NCBI GenBank assembly: GCA_900468805.1
Contig: UEIF01000001.1
Span: 1 to 64,000, forward strand
DNA: 64,000 nucleotides
Origin: Hyphomicrobiales bacterium
GTDB lineage: Bacteria; Pseudomonadota; Alphaproteobacteria; Rhizobiales; Rhizobiaceae
Direction of reading: 5' to 3'
Under the pieces are notes generated by a model that was given only the letters and a program-made list of their open reading frames with translations, was not told the origin of the DNA and did no database searches. Positions 19,142 to 27,361 of the stretch are shown here, piece by piece (the first letter of the stretch is position 1; the number at the start of each line of letters is the position of its first letter). Made by a program: the position numbers and the translations under genes.

Positions 19142-22090
19142 ATGACCGAAACAGCCGAAAAGATCGATTACTCGAAGACCCTCTATCTGCCCGAGACGGA
19201 TTTCCCCATGCGCGCCGGCCTGCCGCAGAAGGAGCCGGAACTCGTTGCCCGCTGGCAGCAGATGGATCTCTACAAGAAACTGCGTGCCTCGGCCGCCGGC
19301 CGCGAAAAATTCGTCCTGCACGACGGCCCGCCCTATGCCAACGGCAACATCCATATCGGCCACGCGCTGAACAAGATCCTCAAGGACGTCATCACCCGCT
19401 CCTTCCAGATGCGCGGCTACGACTCCAATTATGTTCCCGGCTGGGACTGCCACGGCCTGCCGATCGAATGGAAGATCGAGGAAGAGAACTATCGCGCCAA
19501 GGGCAAGGCCAAGCCTGACCTGACCGAGCCCTCGGCGATGATCGAATTCCGCCGCGAATGCCGCGCCTATGCCGAAAAATGGATCGCCATCCAGGGTGCC
19601 GAATTCCAGCGTCTCGGCATAACAGGCGATTTCGAAAACCCGTACCTGACGATGAATTTCCATGCGGAAAGCCGCATCGCCGGCGAACTGCTGAAGATCG
19701 CCAAAAGCGGCCAGCTTTATCGCGGCTCCAAGCCGATCATGTGGTCGGTCGTGGAGCGCACCGCGCTGGCGGAAGCCGAAGTCGAGTATCATGACTATGA
19801 GAGCGACACGATCTGGGTGAAGTTCCCGGTTGAGCACTTTCAGGCCAAAGCAAAAGCCGTTGACGGCGCTTTCCAACATCCAGACTGGTTGGTTGGTGAT
19901 GTTTCTGTTGTCATCTGGACGACCACGCCCTGGACGATCCCCGGCAACCGGGCGATCGCCTATTCTGCACGCGTCTCCTACGGCCTCTATGAAGTCACGG
20001 CTGCTGAGAACGATTTCGGCCCGCGTCCGGGCGAAAAGCTGATCTTTGGTGACAAACTCGCCGAAGAGAGCTTCGCCAAGGCAAAGCTGCAGTACAAGCG
20101 TCTCGGCGATGTCACGGCTGCGGATCTCGCCGACATCACCTGCGCCCATCCGCTGAAGGGCCTCGATGGCGGCTACGAATTCGCAGTTCCACTGCTCGAT
20201 GGCGATCACGTCACCGACGATGCCGGTACGGGCTTCGTCCACACGGCGCCTAGCCACGGCCGCGAAGACTTTGACGCCTGGATGTCGGCTGCCCGCTCGC
20301 TGGAGGCGCGCGGCATCGACACCAAGATCCCGTTCCCGGTAGACGATGGCGGCTTCTACACCGCTGACGCCCCCGGCTTTGAAGGCGCGCGCGTCATCGA
20401 CGACAACGGCAAGAAGGGCGATGCCAACGACCGCGTCATCAAGGCGCTGATCGAACGCGGCGCGCTCTTTGCCCGCGGCCGCCTGAAGCATCAGTATCCG
20501 CATTCCTGGCGCTCCAAGAAGCCGGTGATCTTCCGCAATACGCCGCAGTGGTTCGTCTATATGGACAAGACGCTGGCGGACGGAACGACGCTGCGCACCC
20601 GTGCGCTGAAGGCAATCGACGATACCCGCTTTGTGCCCGCCGCCGGCCAGAACCGCCTGCGCGCCATGATCGAACAGCGCCCGGATTGGGTTCTGTCCCG
20701 TCAGCGCGCCTGGGGCGTGCCGATCTGCGTCTTCGTCGATGAGCAGGGTCAGGTGCTGCAGGACGATGCGGTCAACCAGCGCATCCTCGACGCTTTCGAT
20801 GCCGAAGGCGCTGACGCCTGGTTTGCCGCAGGCGCCAAGGAGCGGTTCCTTGGCAACGAGCATGACCCGGCCAAGTGGGCGCAGGTCATGGACATCCTCG
20901 ACGTCTGGTTCGACTCTGGTTCGACGCATACCTTCACGCTGGAAGACCGCCCGGACCTGAAATGGCCGGCCGATCTCTATCTCGAAGGCTCCGACCAGCA
21001 TCGCGGCTGGTTCCACTCCTCGCTGCTGGAATCGGCTGCGACGCGCGGCCGTGCGCCCTATGATGCCGTCCTCACCCATGGTTTCACCATGGACGAGAAG
21101 GGCGAGAAGATGTCGAAGTCGAAGGGCAACGTCACAGCACCTCAGGAAGTCATGAAGGATGCCGGTGCTGACATCCTGCGCCTCTGGGTCATGACCTCTG
21201 ACTACGCGGACGACCTGCGAGTCGGCAAGACGATCATCCAGACCAATGTCGATGCCTATCGCAAGCTGCGCAACACCATCCGCTGGATGCTCGGCACGCT
21301 GGCGCATGACAAGGGTGAGGTCATCGCGTTGGCAGATCTGCCGGAGCTGGAGCAGCTGATGTTGCACCGCCTCTCCGAACTCGACCAGCTCGTGCGCGAA
21401 AACTACGACGCCTTCGACTTCAAGAAGATCGCCCGTACGCTGATCGACTTCGCCAATGTCGAGCTCTCGGCCTTCTACTTCGATATCCGCAAGGATGCGC
21501 TCTATTGCGATGCGCCCTCCAGCCTTCGCCGCCGTTCGGCGCTCCATGTCATCCGCATGATCTTCGATTGCATGGTGACCTGGCTTGCGCCGATGTTGCC
21601 GTTCACGACGGAGGAAGCCTGGCTCTCGCGCAATCCTTCGGCCGTCTCCGTGCATCTGGAGCAGTTTGCTCCGGTCGCCAAGGAGTGGCGCAACGACGCG
21701 CTGGCCGAAAAGTGGAAGCAGATCCGCGCGATCCGCAGCGTCGTCACGGGCGCTCTCGAAATCGAGCGCAAGGACAAGCGCATCGGCTCGTCGCTGGAAG
21801 CGGCCCCCGTCGTCTATGTTGCCGACGCGGAACTGCGCAAGGTGCTCCAAGGGCAGGATTTCAGTGAGGTCTGCATCACCTCGGGCATCACGGTCGAGGC
21901 CGCGGCAGGCCCGGCCGAGGCCTTCCGTTTGGCTGAAGTAGCCGAAGTCGCTGTCGTTCCCGCGCTTGCAGAGGGCACGAAGTGCGCGCGTTCCTGGCGC
22001 ATCACCACCGATGTCGGTTCCGATCCTGATTATCCCGACGTTTCTGCGCGTGACGCTGCAGCACTTCGCGAACTCGGTATCCATGCCTGA
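19142..22090 (+). CDS. ileS: Isoleucyl-tRNA synthetase
   Basis: 982 aa class I synthetase. The HIGH motif is in [15 protein letters not shown] (about residues 64-78), the editing (CP1) domain follows with [14 protein letters not shown], and KMSKSKGN is near residue 658-665. C-terminal anticodon-binding helices follow ([23 protein letters not shown]). The C-terminal zinc-finger region is degenerate: Cys948-x2-Ser951 and Ser968-x2-Asp971 stand where many bacterial IleS have CxxC pairs. The ATG at 19142 begins the usual N-terminus. An imperfect 13-bp stem-loop without a clear T-run (22096-22135) follows the stop. Confidence 0.97.
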   Translation: MTETAEKIDYSKTLYLPETDFPMRAGLPQKEPELVARWQQMDLYKKLRASAAGREKFVLHDGPPYANGNIHIGHALNKILKDVITRSFQMRGYDSNYVPGWDCHGLPIEWKIEEENYRAKGKAKPDLTEPSAMIEFRRECRAYAEKWIAIQGAEFQRLGITGDFENPYLTMNFHAESRIAGELLKIAKSGQLYRGSKPIMWSVVERTALAEAEVEYHDYESDTIWVKFPVEHFQAKAKAVDGAFQHPDWLVGDVSVVIWTTTPWTIPGNRAIAYSARVSYGLYEVTAAENDFGPRPGEKLIFGDKLAEESFAKAKLQYKRLGDVTAADLADITCAHPLKGLDGGYEFAVPLLDGDHVTDDAGTGFVHTAPSHGREDFDAWMSAARSLEARGIDTKIPFPVDDGGFYTADAPGFEGARVIDDNGKKGDANDRVIKALIERGALFARGRLKHQYPHSWRSKKPVIFRNTPQWFVYMDKTLADGTTLRTRALKAIDDTRFVPAAGQNRLRAMIEQRPDWVLSRQRAWGVPICVFVDEQGQVLQDDAVNQRILDAFDAEGADAWFAAGAKERFLGNEHDPAKWAQVMDILDVWFDSGSTHTFTLEDRPDLKWPADLYLEGSDQHRGWFHSSLLESAATRGRAPYDAVLTHGFTMDEKGEKMSKSKGNVTAPQEVMKDAGADILRLWVMTSDYADDLRVGKTIIQTNVDAYRKLRNTIRWMLGTLAHDKGEVIALADLPELEQLMLHRLSELDQLVRENYDAFDFKKIARTLIDFANVELSAFYFDIRKDALYCDAPSSLRRRSALHVIRMIFDCMVTWLAPMLPFTTEEAWLSRNPSAVSVHLEQFAPVAKEWRNDALAEKWKQIRAIRSVVTGALEIERKDKRIGSSLEAAPVVYVADAELRKVLQGQDFSEVCITSGITVEAAAGPAEAFRLAEVAEVAVVPALAEGTKCARSWRITTDVGSDPDYPDVSARDAAALRELGIHA

Positions 22091-22095
22091 AGATA

Positions 22096-22135
22096 TTTAC
22101 CGGGTGAATTGCCTTTATGGCGTTCATCCGGTAAA
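22096..22135. terminator. Stem-loop after ileS, no T-tract
   Basis: TTTACCGGGTGAA (22096-22108) pairs with TTCATCCGGTAAA (22123-22135) apart from one G-T pair; the loop is 14 nt. There is no U-run after it, so it may be an mRNA-stabilising hairpin or a weak terminator. Confidence 0.45.
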
Positions 22136-22221
22136 AGCTGCCTGAAAATGGCCGGATTTTTGCGTCAGGGGGACGATTGTCCGGTGGGCAGTACTGATTC
22201 CGGCATGCGGGAAGGGTTTTC

Positions 22222-22851
22222 ATGTTAGCGACGCATTGGTTCCGTTTGGGCGCCTGCCTGTCTCTTGTTCTGGCGGCAAGCTCCACGATGTCCGGCTGCG
22301 CCAGCAGCCCGACCTACGGCACCGACAAGACCGCCATGGAACAGCTTGCCGACGACCTCGGCCAGTCCGTTTCGTTGACCGGGCCTGGCCCCAAGAATAC
22401 CGGCGTGAAGTACACGCCGCGCCCGACACTCGTCATGCCGGCGCAGGCCCAGAAGGAAACCCTCGTTCAGCCGCAGCAGACGGTCGCCAACAAGGACAAT
22501 CCGCAGTGGGTTGAATCGCCGGAAGAGGCCCGTACGCGTCTCGTCAAGGAAGCCGACGAAAACTCGGACAATCCGAGCTATCGTTCGCCGCTCGCCAGCT
22601 CTGCCATCGAAGGCGGCCGCCAGACGACCGAAGCTCAGGCCAAGGCCTTTCGCGAAGCGCGTGCCCTGCAGAAGGGTGCCTATATTGACCAGCGCCGCTA
22701 CATTTCCGATCCGCCGACCGAATATCGCGCCGTCGACGATGCGGCCAAGCTCGATGACCTCGGCACGCCGGAGCAGAAGAAGGCGAAGCAGCGCAAGAAG
22801 GATGCCGCAGTCGCAAACAGCGGCACCAAGTGGTGGCAGATCCTTCAATAA
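22222..22851 (+). CDS. Predicted lipoprotein of unknown function
   Basis: 209 aa, not assigned to a characterised family. The N-terminus is a lipoprotein signal with lipobox STMSGC, so Cys26 or so should be acylated and the protein anchored in a membrane. The mature part is hydrophilic, with many charged and Gln/Asn residues, a Lys-rich stretch (EQKKAKQRKKD) near 190 and a terminal SGTKWWQILQ. GGAAGGG lies about 7 nt before the ATG. Between ileS and a convergent tadA group; may be transcribed with ileS or alone. Confidence 0.8.
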   Translation: MLATHWFRLGACLSLVLAASSTMSGCASSPTYGTDKTAMEQLADDLGQSVSLTGPGPKNTGVKYTPRPTLVMPAQAQKETLVQPQQTVANKDNPQWVESPEEARTRLVKEADENSDNPSYRSPLASSAIEGGRQTTEAQAKAFREARALQKGAYIDQRRYISDPPTEYRAVDDAAKLDDLGTPEQKKAKQRKKDAAVANSGTKWWQILQ

Positions 22852-22859
22852 GGCGATTT

Positions 22860-22905
22860 AAGCAATTCCAGCGAAAGTGTTCACCGGTTTTGCGTAAAAA
22901 AAAAC
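22860..22905. repeat. Dispersed intergenic repeat, copy C (internally deleted)
   Basis: AAGCAATTCCAGCGAAAGTG, then TTCACCGGTTTTGCGTAAAA. The TCCGGAATTGCG block present in other copies is missing, as if deleted between two direct TTGCG repeats, so the hairpin cannot form. Lies between convergent genes. Confidence 0.7.
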
Positions 22906-23210
22906 TAGCGGCGCGACGTGATGAACCAGCGTTTCGTCAGCGTGATATGCAGAAGCTGGCAGGCCAGAAAGACGCCGCATATCAAGGTGATGTCTGCATT
23001 GCCCGCCCGGCCGCTCGGCAGGATCGCGGCCAAAACGACGGCGGCCAGCACCGGAATGAAGGCGAAAGCGATTGCCCGCGGCGCCGCCCAGTTCACCTTT
23101 CCCGTTAGCGACCAGTGCATCGGCAGCTTTGCTACGTCAGGTGCGATCGTCCGGTTGGCGTAAGCGGCAAGAACGCCCATGAGTATGACGGTTCCGATGG
23201 CAATGATCAC
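22905..23210 (-). CDS. Small membrane protein, DUF1648-like
   Basis: 101 aa with three hydrophobic helices (about residues 2-17, 47-65, 72-90). Between the first and second helix the segment LPMHWSLTGKVNWAAPRA has the P-x-H-x(4)-G pattern of DUF1648 proteins, known from SdpI-like immunity and other small membrane proteins. The GTG start overlaps the tadA stop (GTGA), so it depends on tadA translation. Function unknown; the family resemblance is short and should be treated with care. Confidence 0.68.
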   Translation of the reverse strand: MIIAIGTVILMGVLAAYANRTIAPDVAKLPMHWSLTGKVNWAAPRAIAFAFIPVLAAVVLAAILPSGRAGNADITLICGVFLACQLLHITLTKRWFITSRR

Positions 23211-23662
23211 GGCAGGTCTCTCTTCTCGGAAAAGAATGCCCGCAGCATATCTGCTGATTCTGTCTCGTTGAGCCCGGAATAGACGTCCGGCGCGTGATGG
23301 CAGGTCGGCTGTGCGTAGAAGCGCACGCCATTATCTACCGCGCCGCCCTTCGGGTCTTCCGCCCCGTAATAGAGCCTGCGGATGCGGGCGAAGGAAATGG
23401 CGGCCGCACACATGGTGCAGGGCTCCAGGGTGACGTAGAGGTCGGCGCCGGCGAGCCGTTCCTGGCCTAGCTTGTCCGAGGCCATGCGGATGGCGGCGAT
23501 CTCGGCATGGGCGGTGACGTCGTTGAGTTCCCGCGTGCGGTTTCCGGAGACGGCAACGGCCGCGCCATCGATGACGACGACGGCGCCGATCGGCACCTCG
23601 CCGCGTTCCCCGGCGGCGCGCGCTTCCTCGAGTGCCATCTCCATAAATCGATTTGTCTTCAC
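23207..23662 (-). CDS. tadA: tRNA-specific adenosine deaminase
   Basis: 151 aa. TadA converts A34 to inosine in tRNA-Arg(ACG). Zinc and catalytic residues are in the HAE motif (THAHAE-type, DVTAHAEIAAIRMA, about residues 48-61) and in LEPCTMCAAAISFARI (about 80-95). It closely resembles the known Agrobacterium enzyme by eye (SGNRTRELNDVTAHAE; YGAEDPKGGAVDNGVRF; CHHAPDVYSG). I chose the GTG at 23662 because the homologous N-terminus aligns there; GTG at 23680 is the alternative. Divergent from the pseudouridine synthase by about 70 bp. Confidence 0.92.
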   Translation of the reverse strand: MKTNRFMEMALEEARAAGERGEVPIGAVVVIDGAAVAVSGNRTRELNDVTAHAEIAAIRMASDKLGQERLAGADLYVTLEPCTMCAAAISFARIRRLYYGAEDPKGGAVDNGVRFYAQPTCHHAPDVYSGLNETESADMLRAFFSEKRDLP

Positions 23663-23734
23663 GTTCGCAAGAATTTCCACTTAACCGCAGGTGCATGACC
23701 TGATAGACAGGCCGAAAAGGCAGGCAAACAACAA

Positions 23735-25903
23735 ATGACACCCAAAGACAAGCCAAAACGCCCTGGCACCAAGGCCCCCGCGCGTGACGCCCGGTCCAAA
23801 AGCGGCCCGAAGACCGGTAGCGAGAAGCCGTTGAAGGCTGCTGCCGCGAAAGCTGCAGCTAACGAAGCGGATGGCGACGCCAAGGCGGAACGCATCTCCA
23901 AGGTGATGGCGCGCGCTGGCGTCGCCTCCCGTCGCGATATCGAACGCATGATCATGGATGGCCGTGTCACGCTGAACGGCAAGCCCCTGGACACGCCCGT
24001 CGTCAACGTTACGCTCGAAGACAAGATCGAAGTCGACGGCGTGCCGATCCGCGGCATCGAGCGCACGCGCCTTTGGCTCTACCATAAGCCGCAGGGCCTC
24101 GTGACGACGAATTCCGATCCCGAAGGACGGCCGACCGTCTTCGACAATCTGCCGGAAGAGCTTCCGCGCGTCATGTCGATCGGTCGTCTCGACATCAATA
24201 CCGAAGGCCTGCTGCTGCTCACCAATGACGGCGGGCTGGCCCGTGCGCTGGAACTACCGACCACCGGCTGGCTGCGCCGCTACCGTGTGCGCGCCCATGG
24301 CGATATCGATCAGGACGCGTTGGACAAGCTGAAGGATGGCATCGCCGTCGACGGCGTTCTTTACGGGTCGATCGAAGCGACGCTCGACCGCACGCAGGGG
24401 TCCAATGTCTGGATCACCATGGGCCTGCGCGAAGGCAAGAATCGCGAAATCAAAAACGTGCTCGGCGCGCTTGGTCTCGAGGTCAACCGCCTGATCCGCA
24501 TTTCCTACGGCCCCTTCCAGCTTGGTGAACTGCCCGAGGGGCATGTAATCGAGGTACGCGGCCGCACGTTGCGCGACCAGCTCGGCCCGCGTCTCATCGA
24601 AGATGCCAAGGCGAATTTCGATGCGCCGCTCTATAATGCCCCGGCCGTTGCCGCCGAAGAGCCCGAAGAGCCGGCGCCCGAGCGCCGCGAACGTCCCCGT
24701 CGCGACGAGGACAAGCGCGAACGCGCGTTGAGCCGCCTCGATACCAAGCGCGACGACCGTCGGGATGATCGCCGAGACGATCGAAGGGACGACCGCCGCA
24801 GCGAAGACGACCGGCCGAAGCGCCCGGCGCTCGGCAGCCGCCGCAATGCCAATGTGTGGATGGCACCCGGTGCTCGTCCGCTCGGCGAGAAGGCAGCAGC
24901 CAAGGCTGCCAAGAATGTCCAGACCGCCCGCCGTCGCGGTGAAACGGTGCCAGTGAAGGAGCAGCGCTTCGATCCTGCAGCCGATCGGCTGCGCCCGCAG
25001 ATCAATCGCGTCCATGAAGAGGATGGCGAGTGGATCCGCTCGAGTGACACGCCTGCCAAGCGCGATGAGGATGAAGGTTTCGGCCGCAAGCGCTCCTTTG
25101 GCGATAAGCCGCGTGGCGAACGTCGCCCGCGTTCGGATGGCGAGGAGCGTCCGCGCTCCTTCCGCGACCGTCCGCGCGAAGAGGGTGGCGAGCGCTCTTC
25201 GCGTCCAGCCAGAAGCTTTGGGGCCGCGGGCCGCTCCGACCGTCCTCGCGGCGACAAGCCTTTTGGTGACAAGCCACGTGGCGAACGTCGTCCGCGTGCG
25301 GAGGGGGAAGAACGTCCGCGTTCCTTCCGTGACCGCCCGCGTGAGGATGGCGGTGAACGTGCCTCCCGTCCGGCCAGAAGCTTTGGCGGCGAAGCCCGTT
25401 CGGAGCGTCCGCGCGGCGACAGACCCTTTGGTGACAAGCCACGTGGCGAGCGTCGTCCACGCGCGGAAGGCGAAGAGGGCTCGCGTCCCTTCCGCAGCCG
25501 CTCGCGTGAGGAAGGTGGCGAACGTGCTTCCCGTCCGGCCAGAAGCTTCGGCGGTGAAGGTCGTTCCGAGCGTGCCCGCGGCGACAAACCTTTCGGCGAT
25601 AAGCCGCGTGGCGAACGTCGTCCGCCCACGGAGGGGGAAGAACGTCCGCGTTCCCCACGTGACCGCCCGCGTGAGGACGGAGGCGAACGTGCTTCGCGCC
25701 CGGCCAGAAGCTTTGGCAGCGAAGGCCGTTCGGAGCGTCCGCGCGGCGAAAAGCCCTCCGGTGACAAACCCCGCGGGGCAAAGAGTTTTTCCGGCAAGCC
25801 CAAGGGCGATCGGCCGGGTGGTGGTGGCAAGCCGAGTGGCGGGCCGTCCAGAGGTGGTGCGAAAGGTAAGGGAATGACGCGCGGTGCGGATCGTCGGCGG
25901 TGA
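23735..25903 (+). CDS. rRNA pseudouridine synthase (RluB/RsuA family) with long repetitive basic tail
   Basis: 722 aa, far longer than usual RluB proteins (about 290 aa). After a Lys/Pro-rich start comes an S4 RNA-binding domain (about residues 52-100, ERISKVMARAGVASRRDIERM) and the catalytic domain with SIGRLDINTEGLLLLTND (catalytic Asp) and GLREGKNREIKNVLGALG. From about residue 305 the protein is low-complexity Arg/Gly/Glu/Pro: a (DDRR)4 run at 24752-24799, then four 55-residue repeats from 25097 to 25756, then a Gly/Lys-rich end. The enzyme modifies 23S rRNA near U2605 in family members. The tail probably binds RNA. Overlaps rsmD by 20 nt. Confidence 0.92.
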   Translation: MTPKDKPKRPGTKAPARDARSKSGPKTGSEKPLKAAAAKAAANEADGDAKAERISKVMARAGVASRRDIERMIMDGRVTLNGKPLDTPVVNVTLEDKIEVDGVPIRGIERTRLWLYHKPQGLVTTNSDPEGRPTVFDNLPEELPRVMSIGRLDINTEGLLLLTNDGGLARALELPTTGWLRRYRVRAHGDIDQDALDKLKDGIAVDGVLYGSIEATLDRTQGSNVWITMGLREGKNREIKNVLGALGLEVNRLIRISYGPFQLGELPEGHVIEVRGRTLRDQLGPRLIEDAKANFDAPLYNAPAVAAEEPEEPAPERRERPRRDEDKRERALSRLDTKRDDRRDDRRDDRRDDRRSEDDRPKRPALGSRRNANVWMAPGARPLGEKAAAKAAKNVQTARRRGETVPVKEQRFDPAADRLRPQINRVHEEDGEWIRSSDTPAKRDEDEGFGRKRSFGDKPRGERRPRSDGEERPRSFRDRPREEGGERSSRPARSFGAAGRSDRPRGDKPFGDKPRGERRPRAEGEERPRSFRDRPREDGGERASRPARSFGGEARSERPRGDRPFGDKPRGERRPRAEGEEGSRPFRSRSREEGGERASRPARSFGGEGRSERARGDKPFGDKPRGERRPPTEGEERPRSPRDRPREDGGERASRPARSFGSEGRSERPRGEKPSGDKPRGAKSFSGKPKGDRPGGGGKPSGGPSRGGAKGKGMTRGADRRR
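24752..24799 (+). repeat. (DDRR)4 coding microrepeat
   Basis: Sixteen codons encode DDRR four times in a row. Codons vary between units, so the repeat is kept at protein rather than DNA level. Confidence 0.85.
25097..25756 (+). repeat. Four tandem 165-bp in-frame repeats
   Basis: Units begin at 25097, 25262, 25427 and 25592, each encoding 55 residues that start FGDKPRGERRP, continue with an RDRPRE-GGERASRPARSFG-type middle and end near RGDKP. A degenerate fifth start (SGDKPRG) is at 25757. Units are the same length and highly similar at DNA level, as expected from recent duplication or gene conversion. The unit length is a multiple of three, so copy-number change keeps the frame. Confidence 0.92.
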
Positions 25904-26444
25904 GTTTCGCGGACGGCCGCTTGCCGTACCAAAATCCAACGACATCCGGCCGACTGCGGACCGGACGCGTGAGAGTTTGTTCAACATTCTGAGCCATGCC
26001 TATCCGGAATGCGTTGATAGCACCCGGATTCTCGATCTTTTCGCTGGCACCGGCGCGGTCGGCCTCGAAGCCGTGTCGCGCGGCTGTCGCCATGCGCTGT
26101 TTGTCGAAAACAGCGTGGAGGGCAGGGCGCTTCTCTGGGAAAACATTGATGCGCTCGGCCTGCACGGCCGCACGCGCATCCTGCGTCGGGATGCGACTGA
26201 TCTCGGCAGCATCGGCAATCTCGAGCCTTTCGATATGCTTTTCGCCGATCCGCCCTATGGCAAGGGACTGGGCGAGAAGGCGCTCGCGGCTGCCGCAGAA
26301 GGCGGTTGGCTGAAACCGGGCGCGATCACCGTTCTTGAAGAGCGCTCCGATATTGCCGTTTCGGTGCATCCCTCCTATGTTTTCCTCGAAAGCCGGATAT
26401 TCGGCGACACCAGAGTGCATTTCTTCCGGTATCAGCCGCACTAG
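25884..26444 (+). CDS. rsmD: 16S rRNA (guanine-966-N2)-methyltransferase
   Basis: 186 aa. Rossmann methyltransferase with MRIVGGEFRGRPL at the start, the SAM loop LDLFAGTGAVGLEAVSRG (about residues 50-67) and the catalytic DPPYG motif (FADPPYGKG, about 121-129). The protein methylates G966 of 16S rRNA in the 30S subunit. The GTG start lies inside the end of the pseudouridine synthase gene (20-nt overlap), so two rRNA-modifying enzymes are translationally linked. Confidence 0.95.
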   Translation: MRIVGGEFRGRPLAVPKSNDIRPTADRTRESLFNILSHAYPECVDSTRILDLFAGTGAVGLEAVSRGCRHALFVENSVEGRALLWENIDALGLHGRTRILRRDATDLGSIGNLEPFDMLFADPPYGKGLGEKALAAAAEGGWLKPGAITVLEERSDIAVSVHPSYVFLESRIFGDTRVHFFRYQPH

Positions 26445-26464
26445 CCGGCACGTGGGGGCAGATC

Positions 26465-27346
26465 GTGCCGCAGGCGGAAATCATCAGTCCGAAATCGCCT
26501 GCGATCAGCGATCTCCCGACGATAGCCGTTGCCTTCGGCGGCGGCGGTGCCCGTGGCCTGTCGCATATCCACGTCATCGAAACGCTGGATGAACTCGGCA
26601 TCCGCCCGGTGGCGATATCGGGCTCCTCAATCGGTGCCATCATGGGCTCTGGCATGGCGGCCGGCATGTCAGGTTCGGAAATCCGTGAACATGCGCTGGC
26701 AACGGTCGGCAACAGGGCTGCCGTTGTCAGCCGTATCTGGGGGCTGCGACCGACCACAGTGCGCGATGCCGTAGCCAAGGGCATCCGGATAGGCCAGTTC
26801 AATCTCGAGCGCATCCTGAAGGCCTTCCTGCCCTCGGAGCTTCCGGCGCGCTTCGAGGATCTGCTGGTGCCGATGAAGGTGATTACCACCGATTATTACG
26901 GTCAGGCCGAAGTCATCATCGAACAGGGCCAGCTTTTTCCGGCACTCGCCGCATCATCGGCCATTCCTGCCGTCTTCATGCCGGTCAGGTTGCACGGCCG
27001 GGTAATGATCGATGGCGGCATTGCCAACCCCGTTCCCTACGAATGCCTGATGGACCTCGCCGATATCGTCATCGGCATCGATGTCGTTGGTGCACCAGAG
27101 GGTGACGGAACCCATATCCCGAACCGCATGGAAAGCATCTTCGGCTCCGGCCAGCTGATGATGCAGGCGGCGATTTCGCTAAAACTCAAACTCCTGCGAC
27201 CGCATATTTTCCTGCGTCCCATCGTTGGACGTACCGGCGTCATGGATTTCCTGAAGGCGCGCGACGTGCTTGCCATGTCCGTCGGCGTCAAGGACGAACT
27301 GAAATACGCGCTCGATCGGGAAATCGAGGCGCGGTTGAAGCGCTAG
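26465..27346 (+). CDS. Patatin-like phospholipase family protein
   Basis: 293 aa. The oxyanion loop AFGGGGARGLSH (about residues 23-34), nucleophile elbow GSSIGAIMGSG (Ser in G-S-S-I-G, about 53-63) and the dyad Asp in DGGIANPVP (about 181-189) are all present, so an active Ser-Asp lipid acyl hydrolase is expected, related to RssA/YchK. The start is GTG, 20 nt after rsmD, implying co-transcription. Convergent with the antiporter gene, with only 15 nt between stops and no terminator visible. Confidence 0.9.
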   Translation: MPQAEIISPKSPAISDLPTIAVAFGGGGARGLSHIHVIETLDELGIRPVAISGSSIGAIMGSGMAAGMSGSEIREHALATVGNRAAVVSRIWGLRPTTVRDAVAKGIRIGQFNLERILKAFLPSELPARFEDLLVPMKVITTDYYGQAEVIIEQGQLFPALAASSAIPAVFMPVRLHGRVMIDGGIANPVPYECLMDLADIVIGIDVVGAPEGDGTHIPNRMESIFGSGQLMMQAAISLKLKLLRPHIFLRPIVGRTGVMDFLKARDVLAMSVGVKDELKYALDREIEARLKR

Positions 27347-27361
27347 TTCCGGAAATCGCGT

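Noticed and set aside
19136..22084. Open frame of 982 codons on the minus strand opposite ileS
   Set aside because: It mirrors the ileS codons in a GC-rich genome, has no ribosome site and no recognisable protein sequence. Similar mirrors lie opposite hisS (6879-8555), the antiporter (27674-29239), waaA (31872-33848) and the CorA-like gene (48803-49903).
25097..25756. Tandem repeats considered as a CRISPR array
   Set aside because: Units are 165 bp, in frame, without unique spacers, and code for part of a protein.
24254..25987. Long open frames on the minus strand over the pseudouridine synthase tail
   Set aside because: They arise from the Arg/Gly repeat codons, which rarely make stops in any frame; the products are low-complexity and have no start signals.
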